From Gammaproteobacteria bacterium (GTDB lineage: Bacteria; Pseudomonadota; Gammaproteobacteria; Pseudomonadales; Moraxellaceae), in the NCBI GenBank assembly GCA_028868515.1, contig JAGWUI010000011.1:35884-99883 (forward strand): a stretch of DNA of 64,000 bases, read 5' to 3'. The position numbers and the translations under genes were made by a program. The notes under the pieces were generated by a model. The model saw nothing but the letters and a program-made list of their open reading frames with translations, was not told the DNA's origin and did not search any database. Below, piece after piece: positions 57,142 through 64,000 of the stretch (position 1 is the stretch's first letter; every line of letters begins with the position of its first letter).

Positions 57142-57780
57142 ATGGCAACCCGCATTACCAACAAAAAACTTTCTAACAGTAGTGCAACTTGGATGCGTGA
57201 GCATCTCGATGATTTTTATGTTAAGCAAGCGCATAAAGATGGGTATCGTGCTCGCGCTGCTTATAAACTATTGGAAATTAATGATAAATATAAAATTATT
57301 AAACCGGGCATGACGGTTGTTGATCTGGGGTCTGCACCTGGTAGCTGGTCGCAAATTGCAGCCAAACTTACGGGAGATCGTGGCATGGTGCTCGCGACGG
57401 ACATCCTTGAAATGGATAATTTGGCGGGTGTGACTTTTATTCAGGGTGATTTTCGTGAGGATGACGTCTTTAATAAATTGTTAGAAATGTTAGCTGGTCG
57501 ACGAGTAGACATTGTAATTTCGGATATGGCACCCAATACATCTGGTAATAGTGCTGTAGATCAACCTCGGATGATATACCTGTGTGAGCTTGCGCTGGAT
57601 TTTGCCAATAAAGTGCTTGATGAAAAAGGGCAGTTTTTGGTGAAAGTTTTCCAAGGCGAAGGTTTTGATGAATACCGTAAAGCGGTCGTTAAAGAGTTCA
57701 CTGTGGTGAAGTCGGTCAAGCCTAAAGCATCGCGTCCACGGTCGCCTGAGATTTATTTGCTGGCGCAGGGGCGTAAGTAA
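57142..57780 (+). CDS. rlmE: 23S rRNA 2'-O-ribose methyltransferase RlmE (FtsJ/RrmJ)
   Basis: A 212-residue methyltransferase from the ATG at 57142 ([11 protein letters not shown], the usual start). The SAM motif is [15 protein letters not shown]. The catalytic K-D-K-E set fits Lys in AAYKLLE, Asp in ISDMAPN, Lys in LVKVFQG and Glu near the C-terminus (RSPEIYLLA). It methylates U2552 of 23S rRNA late in 50S assembly. It is followed by ftsH, the usual neighbour. Confidence 0.93.
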   Translation: MATRITNKKLSNSSATWMREHLDDFYVKQAHKDGYRARAAYKLLEINDKYKIIKPGMTVVDLGSAPGSWSQIAAKLTGDRGMVLATDILEMDNLAGVTFIQGDFREDDVFNKLLEMLAGRRVDIVISDMAPNTSGNSAVDQPRMIYLCELALDFANKVLDEKGQFLVKVFQGEGFDEYRKAVVKEFTVVKSVKPKASRPRSPEIYLLAQGRK

Positions 57781-58012
57781 GCTTGGCGTGTAGAGGGTGT
57801 GGCAAATACGACGAATCTGTTTTTCTTGTATTTTCTAAGTGAACACATAGATGGCAACCATACAAATCGTGACAAAATCGAACTTGTTTGGCCTGTAATT
57901 AGGTTGTTGTAGATCTGTAATAGCGCTATGGTAATGGTAGATAATTTGATTTAAAGCATTTTGATTGAAAAACGTGTTGTATTTAATTCAGTAACTATAG
58001 GTGGAAAAAGCC

Positions 58013-59917
58013 TTGAACGATATCTTCAAAAATACGGTGCTGTGGCTGATTGTGATCGGCGTCGTGGCAATGGTATTTCTCAATTTTGACAACAAGAAAA
58101 AGCCAGAGGCTCTGAGCTATTCTGAGTTTGTGACTGCGGTCAATAGTGGGCAGGTGAAGAGTGTCAAAATTGATGGTGAAAGCATTCAAGGTCAGCGTAA
58201 GGACAGCACAACGTTTGAAACTGTACGTCCAAGCATCCCAGATAATGCATTATTGCCAAGCCTAACTGCGCAAAAAGTTGAAGTACAAGGTGCTGCTCCT
58301 GAGCGTCAAAGTGTTTGGATGCAATTGCTTGTTGCAAGCTTCCCAGTTCTGTTGATCATTGGTTTGATCATGTTTTTTATGCGTAATGCACAAGGCGGTG
58401 GTAGCGGCGGTGGCGGTGGTCGCGGTCCGATGAGCTTTGGTAAGTCTAAAGCGAAGATGCTGACAGAAGATCAAATCAAGGTGAATTTCACTGATGTTGC
58501 TGGTTGTGATGAGGCGAAAGCGGAGCTGGTTGAGATTGTTGATTTCCTTCGTGACCCATCTAAGTTTAAACGTCTTGGTGCGATGATTCCGCGCGGTGTA
58601 TTGATGGTTGGTCCACCAGGAACAGGTAAAACATTACTGGCAAAAGCCGTTGCGGGTGAAGCAAAAGTTCCATTCTTCTCGATTTCTGGTTCAGATTTCG
58701 TCGAGATGTTTGTTGGTGTTGGTGCATCTCGTGTACGTGATATGTTTGAACAAGCAAAGCGTCATGCGCCTTGTATTATCTTTATCGACGAAATCGATGC
58801 GGTTGGTCGTCATCGCGGTTCAGGTATGGGCGGTGGTAATGATGAGCGCGAACAAACATTGAACCAGATGTTGGTTGAGATGGATGGTTTTGAGGGTTCA
58901 GAAGGCGTCATCGTGATTGCGGCGACAAACCGTGCTGATGTGTTGGATAAAGCGTTATTGCGCCCGGGTCGTTTTGACCGTCAGGTTGCAGTGAGCTTGC
59001 CGGACATTAAGGGTCGCGAAGAGATTCTGAATGTCCATATGAAAAAACTCCCTTCAGCAACAGGTGTTGAAACTAAAGTGCTTGCACGTGGTACGCCTGG
59101 TATGAGTGGTGCGGATTTGGCAAACTTGGTCAATGAAGCAGCTTTATTTGCAGCGCGTCGTAATAAGAACACTGTAGATATGCATGATTTTGAAGATGCT
59201 AAAGACAAGATCTTCATGGGGCCAGAACGTAAGTCGATGGTGATGCGTGATGAAGAGCGCAAAAACACGGCATACCATGAGGCAGGTCATGCTGTCGTTG
59301 CAGAGCTATTGCCGAATACTGATCCTGTGCATAAAGTCACGATTATGCCGCGCGGTTGGGCATTAGGTGTGACATGGCAGTTGCCTGAGTTTGATCGTAT
59401 CAGCAATTATAAAGACAAGATGTTGAATGAGTTATCAATCTTGTTTGGTGGTCGTATTGCTGAAGAAGTGTTTGTGAATCAAAAGTCTACAGGTGCATCG
59501 AATGACTTTGAACGCGCAACGAAAATTGCACGTGCGATGGTCACTAAATATGGCATGAGTGATGCACTCGGGGTCATGGTGTACGAAGATGATTCTCAAG
59601 ATGGCGGCTATTTCGGTAAGATCGGCAATCGTACGGTCAGCGAAGCAACACAGCAGTTGATTGATCAAGAGATTCGCCGCATTTTAGAAACGCAATATAC
59701 TGTTGCGCGTGATTTGATTGAGGCGAATAAAGACAAGATCGAAGTGATGGTTGAAGCATTGCTGAAATGGGAAACCATCGACCGTGATCAAGTCATTGAT
59801 ATCATGGAAGGTCGCCAACCACGTGAACCTAAAGTGTATGAGCCAGTCAATCCTGTGCCTGTGTCAGTGACACCTGCTGAAGGTGCGGTGTTACCGCCGC
59901 CATTACCAGCGATGTAA
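58013..59917 (+). CDS. ftsH: ATP-dependent zinc metalloprotease FtsH
   Basis: About 634 residues. AGGTGG at 57999-58004 lies 8 bases before TTG 58013 and fits the start [17 protein letters not shown]; the in-frame GTG at 58001 overlaps that binding site and is less likely. Two membrane helices flank a periplasmic segment; the AAA domain has Walker A GPPGTGKT, Walker [17 protein letters not shown] and the SRH; the zinc site is HEAGH near residue 422. It degrades misfolded membrane proteins and LpxC. A Gly-rich linker ([11 protein letters not shown]) follows the second helix. Confidence 0.95.
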   Translation: MNDIFKNTVLWLIVIGVVAMVFLNFDNKKKPEALSYSEFVTAVNSGQVKSVKIDGESIQGQRKDSTTFETVRPSIPDNALLPSLTAQKVEVQGAAPERQSVWMQLLVASFPVLLIIGLIMFFMRNAQGGGSGGGGGRGPMSFGKSKAKMLTEDQIKVNFTDVAGCDEAKAELVEIVDFLRDPSKFKRLGAMIPRGVLMVGPPGTGKTLLAKAVAGEAKVPFFSISGSDFVEMFVGVGASRVRDMFEQAKRHAPCIIFIDEIDAVGRHRGSGMGGGNDEREQTLNQMLVEMDGFEGSEGVIVIAATNRADVLDKALLRPGRFDRQVAVSLPDIKGREEILNVHMKKLPSATGVETKVLARGTPGMSGADLANLVNEAALFAARRNKNTVDMHDFEDAKDKIFMGPERKSMVMRDEERKNTAYHEAGHAVVAELLPNTDPVHKVTIMPRGWALGVTWQLPEFDRISNYKDKMLNELSILFGGRIAEEVFVNQKSTGASNDFERATKIARAMVTKYGMSDALGVMVYEDDSQDGGYFGKIGNRTVSEATQQLIDQEIRRILETQYTVARDLIEANKDKIEVMVEALLKWETIDRDQVIDIMEGRQPREPKVYEPVNPVPVSVTPAEGAVLPPPLPAM

Positions 59918-59934
59918 TGGTCGTTGTTTGATCT

Positions 59935-59966
59935 AAAAAGCCCTCGTTTCAACGGGGGCTTTCTTT
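59935..59966 (+). terminator. Terminator of ftsH
   Basis: AAAGCCC-t-CGTT pairs with AACG-g-GGGCTTT around TC, then TTCTTT. A stem of about 12 bp. Confidence 0.75.
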
Positions 59967-60014
59967 ATGGCTTTGATCATCAGATGCCAGTATCCAATCG
60001 GTTTAGAATACATT

Positions 60015-60875
60015 ATGAAACTACACGCTCTTCCTCAGCAGACATTAGTCTGTGGTCGTCATACTCTTGATCTCGCTCAACCTCATGTGATGGGTATTTT
60101 GAACGTCACGCCTGACTCATTTTCAGATGGTGGTCGATTTAATCATCTGGATGTGGCATTACGGCAAGCTGAAAGCATGTTGAAGAATGGTGCATCAATA
60201 CTTGATATTGGCGGAGAGTCAACTCGACCGAATGCACAGGCAGTTTCTTTACAAGAGGAATTAGATCGGGTTATTCCGTTAGTAGAAGCCATAAATAGTC
60301 GATTTGATGTGGTGATCTCAATTGATACGAGTACACCTGAAGTATTTACTGTGGCTGCACAAGCGGGTGCAACGATTTGGAATGATGTTCGTGCATTAAC
60401 TCGTCCGAATGCACTTGAAGTTGCGGCGAAGTTAGATTTGCCAGTGGTACTCATGCATATGCGGGGAGAGCCTGCAACGATGAATGATTTGGCGGTTTAT
60501 GATGATGTCATGTGTGAAGTTCAGGATGAACTCATTCTGCGTGTAGATGCTGCCCTAGCTGCAGGTATTCGTCGCGAGAATATTATTCTGGATATGGGAT
60601 TTGGTTTTGCAAAAAATACAGCGCAAAGTTTAACGCTACTGAATGAGCTATGGCGGTTGAATGACCTTGGATTTCCTTTACTCATGGGTATTTCACGTAA
60701 ACGTGTGCTGGGTGAAATATTGGGCGGAGCTGCTGTGGATGAGCGTTTATATGCGGGGTTGTCTGCTGCTTTACTTGGCGTGCAGCAGGGGGTGTCTATC
60801 ATCAGAACACATGATGTCAAGGCGACAGTTGAGATGTTAATGGTGTATACGCAAGTCAACCGTCTAAATTGTTGA
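60015..60875 (+). CDS. folP: Dihydropteroate synthase
   Basis: A 286-residue TIM-barrel enzyme of folate synthesis, from the ATG at 60015. It has the pterin/pABA site motifs MGILNVTPDSFSDGG near the start, DIGGESTRPNA, DTSTPEVF, and the C-terminal GISRKR and IIRTHDVK. It condenses pABA with dihydropterin pyrophosphate and is the sulfonamide target. It follows ftsH as in other gammaproteobacteria, though glmM is not seen in the window. Confidence 0.94.
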   Translation: MKLHALPQQTLVCGRHTLDLAQPHVMGILNVTPDSFSDGGRFNHLDVALRQAESMLKNGASILDIGGESTRPNAQAVSLQEELDRVIPLVEAINSRFDVVISIDTSTPEVFTVAAQAGATIWNDVRALTRPNALEVAAKLDLPVVLMHMRGEPATMNDLAVYDDVMCEVQDELILRVDAALAAGIRRENIILDMGFGFAKNTAQSLTLLNELWRLNDLGFPLLMGISRKRVLGEILGGAAVDERLYAGLSAALLGVQQGVSIIRTHDVKATVEMLMVYTQVNRLNC

Positions 60876-61006
60876 TAACAACTTTGATAGCAATTTCAAT
60901 AAGAACAATGCCATGGCGGGCTAAATCAATAGTGAGCAATTTCAGTCAGGACATACCAGTAATGTCATGGCACATTAACCCTAAGTCTTAAGCTGAAAAA
61001 AACACG

Positions 61007-61909
61007 ATGAGCCGTAGCAAAGTAGAGCAAAGCAGGGCAGCACAGTATGCCGCACGTTTTAACCAAGTCTTCGATTACATTGAGAAGCATCTTGATGAGC
61101 CGCTCAGTGTGGAGGATTTGAGCCGTGTGGCTTATTTTTCTAAATTTCACTTTCATCGTCAGTTTTCAGAGTATTGCGGTATTAATGTCAGTCGCTATAT
61201 TCAGTTGATCAAACTCAAACGTGCATCTCATCGTTTGGTATTCAATCCAGATGAGAGAATTATTGATATTGCACTGGATGCAGGATTTGAGAATCCAGAA
61301 TCTTTTTCGCGTGCGTTCAAGCATATTTTTGGGCAGACACCGACAGAGTTTAGAAAGAATCCAGCTTGGGACTTATGGCATAAACATTACCAATTTCCTA
61401 AACGAGAAGGAGCAAAAAAGATGGATGTAAAAATTGTCCATGTAGAGTCAGAGTTAGTCGCAGCATTGGAGCATCGCGGATCTCCTACAGTACTGAATGA
61501 CTCCGTACAGCAGTTCATTGAATGGCGCAAAACCACAGGTTTATCGCCTGTCGAAAGTAGCAGAACTTACGGCATTGTCTATGATAATCCAGAGACGACG
61601 CCCCCAGCAGATTTTCGTTTCGATATCTGCGGTTCGGTGACGGAGGAAGTTCCTGCAAACACGAAAGGCATTATGACCAAACTGATTCCTGGTGGTCGTT
61701 GTGCTGTGGTGCGTCATGTAGGTTCGCGAGATAGAATCGGTGAGAGTGTTTATTATTTATATCGTCAGTGGTTACCGCACAGTGGCGAAGAGTTGAGAGA
61801 TTTTCCTGTTTATTTTCATTATCTAACGGTGGGTTTTGATCAACCAGAGTTTGAGCAGCAAACCGATGTTTATTTGCCGCTGAAATCTTTGAATGAAGTT
61901 ATTGCTTAA
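61007..61909 (+). CDS. AraC-family regulator with GyrI-like effector domain
   Basis: A 300-residue regulator. The AraC DNA-binding domain is at the N-terminus (about 18-115), with two helix-turn-helix units: DEPLSVEDLSRVAYFSKFHFHRQF and RIIDIALDAGFENPESFSRAFKHIFGQTPTEFR. The C-terminal GyrI-like small-molecule domain follows (about 140-297; KIVHVESELVAALEHRGSP, PGGRCAVVRHVGSRD, FPVYFHYL). It probably activates genes on binding small hydrophobic or cationic compounds. Targets are not visible; no divergent gene is near. Confidence 0.9.
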   Translation: MSRSKVEQSRAAQYAARFNQVFDYIEKHLDEPLSVEDLSRVAYFSKFHFHRQFSEYCGINVSRYIQLIKLKRASHRLVFNPDERIIDIALDAGFENPESFSRAFKHIFGQTPTEFRKNPAWDLWHKHYQFPKREGAKKMDVKIVHVESELVAALEHRGSPTVLNDSVQQFIEWRKTTGLSPVESSRTYGIVYDNPETTPPADFRFDICGSVTEEVPANTKGIMTKLIPGGRCAVVRHVGSRDRIGESVYYLYRQWLPHSGEELRDFPVYFHYLTVGFDQPEFEQQTDVYLPLKSLNEVIA

Positions 61910-61923
61910 AAAAACCTTGAAAC

Positions 61924-61962
61924 TAAAAAAAGCGTCAGTCCTAAAGATCTGACGCTTTTTTT
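61924..61962. terminator. Bidirectional terminator
   Basis: AAAAAAAGCGTCAG and CTGACGCTTTTTTT form a perfect 14-bp stem around a 10-base loop, between the convergent AraC and dmeF genes. Confidence 0.88.
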
Positions 61963-61984
61963 ATATCTATAGCGTGATGTGAAT

Positions 61985-63034
61985 TTAAGATGACTGAGGA
62001 TAAGGATTGTTAATCATCGGTTGATTGACTTCTACAATGATATGAACCAATTCCTCATGAATACTCAGTTGTCGACGGAAATATTCTCCGTTTGCTTCAG
62101 GGCTAATCGTGGTTAGATTCAGCACGCAAGCGTATTGATCCTTGCCTACACGCCAGACGTGAATGTCGTTGATTTCCGCACGCAGTGGGCTGGCTTCGAT
62201 TACCTCAATGACTTCTGCAACGACTGGCGCATCCATCTCCGCATCAAGCAGAATACGTCCAGAATCACGAATTAGACCATAAGACCAAATCGCAACGAGC
62301 ACACCACCAACTAATCCCATCACGGGATCTAACCAATTCGCTCCCCAGAGTTTCCCGCCGATCAAGGCAAGGATTGCCAAGACTGAAGTTGCAGCATCAG
62401 TGATTACATGAATATAGGCCGAGCGTAAATTCAGGTCGTGATTGCCATGAGAGTGTGAATGTCCATGATCGTGATCATGATGTTTGTGTGACGAATCATG
62501 TGAATGATCGTGTCCGTGACTGTGTCCATGATTGTGCCCATGACTATGGTTGTCTTTGAGCAGCCAAGCACAAATGAGATTGACCGCTAATCCAATTGCA
62601 GCAATAAAAATCGCTTCATCATAGTGAATTGGCGTTGGTGAGAGCAATCGTTCGCCAGATTGAAAGAGCATCCACGCAGAAACCAGTACCAATAAAATAG
62701 AGCTGGTAAAACTTGCGAGGATTTCAATTTTCCATGTACCGAAAGTGAAACGAGCATCTGTAGAGAGTTTTCTCGCTAAAACATAAGCAAACATCGATAG
62801 GCCAAGCGCCATGGCGTGTGTACTCATATGCCAGCCATCGGCGAGCAATGCCATCGAGTTATAGATATAACCGCCTGCAATCTCGGCAACCATCATGATT
62901 GCCGTCAGGATCACTGCCCATTTGATTTTCTTTTCGGCGAGTGGATTGCTGATATTGAAGGAGTAGGCTTTTCCTTGCGGCTTATTTGAGGATGTGGTGT
63001 TATGCTGATGTTGCTGCAATAATGACTCTGACAT
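61985..63034 (-). CDS. dmeF: DmeF-type CDF cation exporter
   Basis: A 349-residue cation diffusion facilitator. Six membrane helices; metal-site residues in TM2 (LLADGWHMSTH) and TM5 (AYIHVITDAATSV, His-x3-Asp). A long His-rich loop at about 167-200 alternates His with Ser/Gly/Asp, as in DmeF. C-terminal cytosolic CDF domain. It exports Co2+ and Ni2+ (perhaps other divalent ions). It is divergent from an RcnR-type regulator with a matching operator between them. Confidence 0.9.
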   Translation of the reverse strand: MSESLLQQHQHNTTSSNKPQGKAYSFNISNPLAEKKIKWAVILTAIMMVAEIAGGYIYNSMALLADGWHMSTHAMALGLSMFAYVLARKLSTDARFTFGTWKIEILASFTSSILLVLVSAWMLFQSGERLLSPTPIHYDEAIFIAAIGLAVNLICAWLLKDNHSHGHNHGHSHGHDHSHDSSHKHHDHDHGHSHSHGNHDLNLRSAYIHVITDAATSVLAILALIGGKLWGANWLDPVMGLVGGVLVAIWSYGLIRDSGRILLDAEMDAPVVAEVIEVIEASPLRAEINDIHVWRVGKDQYACVLNLTTISPEANGEYFRRQLSIHEELVHIIVEVNQPMINNPYPQSS

Positions 63035-63073
63035 GATTATGCTTCGGGGTGGTGGCTAATATGTGATCAGTAT

Positions 63074-63096
63074 AATATACTACCCCCTAGTATATT
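63074..63096. promoter_or_regulatory. RcnR/DmeR-type operator
   Basis: Perfect 9-bp arms AATATACTA and TAGTATATT flank CCCCC. The layout TACT-N-G(5)-N-AGTA (other strand) is close to the RcnR site TACT-G6-N-AGTA. It lies between the divergent dmeF and rcnR genes and should block both when the regulator is metal-free. Confidence 0.88.
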
Positions 63097-63137
63097 GAAA
63101 GTGAAATATGTAGGACATTAAGAGAGAAAACACGACT

Positions 63138-63413
63138 ATGCCCCATACGATTCATGGAAAAAAGAAGATTCTAAATCGCATTCGTCGCATTAAAGGGCAA
63201 GCAGATGCACTTGAGAAGGCGTTAGATCAAGATGTTGAATGTATTGCGATCTTGCAACAGATTGCTGCGATTCGCGGCGCGGCAAATGGGTTAATGGCGG
63301 AAGTGCTGGAAGGGCATATTCGTGAGCATTTGGGGGTGAATGATATTACTGCTGAACAGCGACAAGTTGAGATTGAGCAGGTTGTTGGGATTTTGAAGTC
63401 GTATTGGAAATAG
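63138..63413 (+). CDS. RcnR-type Ni/Co-responsive repressor (CsoR/RcnR family)
   Basis: A 91-residue four-helix repressor of the CsoR/RcnR/FrmR family. The metal ligands of RcnR are all in place: His3 (MPH), Cys35 (VEC), His60 (EGH) and His64 (REH), which favours Ni2+/Co2+ sensing over copper (CsoR) or formaldehyde (FrmR). Basic N-terminal helix KKKILNRIRRIKGQ binds DNA. Metal binding should release the operator at 63074-63096 and turn on dmeF. Confidence 0.9.
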   Translation: MPHTIHGKKKILNRIRRIKGQADALEKALDQDVECIAILQQIAAIRGAANGLMAEVLEGHIREHLGVNDITAEQRQVEIEQVVGILKSYWK

Positions 63414-63442
63414 ATTTAGCCTGTTTTACTACAGCCTTTAAT

Positions 63443-63925
63443 CTATAACCATCTCAGGCAGGAATATGGATCCACGTCTATGGCGTTATTTACTATGCCG
63501 ATAAAAGCTTCTGGAATCCAACAATATAGTATGCTGCCATCATCAGTTCCCAGTGAATAATAAAACCATGTTGCCCACGGCGGGCAATCGTTTTCGTCAA
63601 TAAAACCTCCAGATGCTATACACATTAGCCCATCGTTTAGACTAAGTTCTGGATAAAAAACTAAGATCTTTCCATGTATGTCGCTGAGTGTTAATTCTTG
63701 GTTTTCAAACAGAGTGGTTCTTATAAGATTGAGTCTTTTAATTTCCTCTTTTTTCCGAAAAATGCCTACGTTGTAATCACGAATATCATTATGTGGACTT
63801 AACTCTGGCGGTCGAAGTGTCTTTGTTGGAGCATCTTTGTCGATTCGTGCTTCACACCAAAGTTTAGTTATGGATAAGCCTGAATGGAAAGTTTCGTCGA
63901 GGGATAGTTCTTGATGATTTATCAT
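63443..63925 (-). CDS. Hypothetical protein, 160 aa
   Basis: A soluble acidic protein with an aromatic core near the end (CPPWATWFYYSLGTDDGSILYCWIPEAF). No signal peptide or membrane helix. I do not recognise it. Its size, acidity and isolation at the edge would suit an immunity protein of a polymorphic toxin, but no toxin gene is visible, so this is only a guess. It converges with the regulator gene. Confidence 0.6.
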   Translation of the reverse strand: MINHQELSLDETFHSGLSITKLWCEARIDKDAPTKTLRPPELSPHNDIRDYNVGIFRKKEEIKRLNLIRTTLFENQELTLSDIHGKILVFYPELSLNDGLMCIASGGFIDENDCPPWATWFYYSLGTDDGSILYCWIPEAFIGIVNNAIDVDPYSCLRWL

Positions 63926-64000
63926 TTGGAAATTCTTTTAAAGAAATCTATGAAGATGTTTACAGGCAGTTCATTGATGGATTAATAAATAATCACGCGT

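Noticed and set aside
63926..64000. Open plus-strand frame at the window end reading like NSFKEIYEDVYRQF
   Set aside because: It has no start codon and runs antisense into the hypothetical gene. It is too short to judge at the edge.
1..64000. CRISPR arrays, rRNA genes and riboswitches
   Set aside because: I looked for spaced repeats, rRNA segments and leader elements and saw none. The only tandem array is the four-unit CGCGTATA set, far too short for CRISPR.

Overview
The window looks like a chromosomal segment of a moderately AT-rich gammaproteobacterium, most probably a Moraxellaceae relative of Acinetobacter. This is inferred from the housekeeping block yhbY / rlmE / ftsH / folP, from a wza-wzb-wzc surface-polysaccharide locus with bacillosamine-type (PglC/D/E/F-like) genes, and from the codon and GC style. 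No species is claimed.

Positions 1-17,870 are an accessory island. It starts with a truncated XRE regulator and several small unknown genes. Next comes a tightly coupled operon of a zinc-finger protein, a large serine recombinase, a ParB-like protein and a RepB-type protein. After that lie an SDH-type serine protease, an XRE/ImmA pair with a palindromic operator, an MltR-like gene abutting an hsdR remnant, and a four-gene restriction-like operon: adenine methyltransferase, AlbA_2 ATP-binding regulator, DEAD/DEAH helicase and GIY-YIG nuclease. The right edge is marked by a 20-bp tRNA 3'-end duplicate (tRNA-Leu-like) at 17,851-17,870.

Positions 17,900-31,150 are mostly ordinary chromosome: an AI-2E family permease, a small lipoprotein, tRNA-Ser(GCT), tRNA-Arg(ACG), a diguanylate cyclase, an RND efflux pump with its adaptor and a divergent TetR regulator, a secreted nuclease, the Kup potassium transporter and tRNA-Ser(GGA). 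A small decayed island (about 20,180-21,270) sits beside tRNA-Arg. It carries an integrase stub, a headless secreted-protein gene and arm-type repeats at both ends.

Positions 31,550-55,920 are a Wzx/Wzy-dependent exopolysaccharide or capsule locus. It holds wza-wzb-wzc, a UDP-HexNAc dehydrogenase and epimerase (TviB/TviC type), a decayed FdtA/acetyltransferase remnant, wzx, wzy, four glycosyltransferases, an AsnB-type amidotransferase, an initiating phosphoglycosyltransferase, PglD and PglE homologues, a lipoprotein and outer-membrane protein pair of unknown role, and a PglF/WbpM-type dehydratase. Together these suggest a repeat unit started with N,N'-diacetylbacillosamine and containing an amidated uronic HexNAc. 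An intact IS982-family element with a 7-bp target duplication sits in the wza leader and may alter capsule expression.

Positions 55,920-64,000 return to core genes: a small secreted protein, yhbY, rlmE, ftsH, folP, an AraC/GyrI regulator, and a divergent dmeF / rcnR pair with a clear RcnR-type operator. The window ends with one unrecognised gene.
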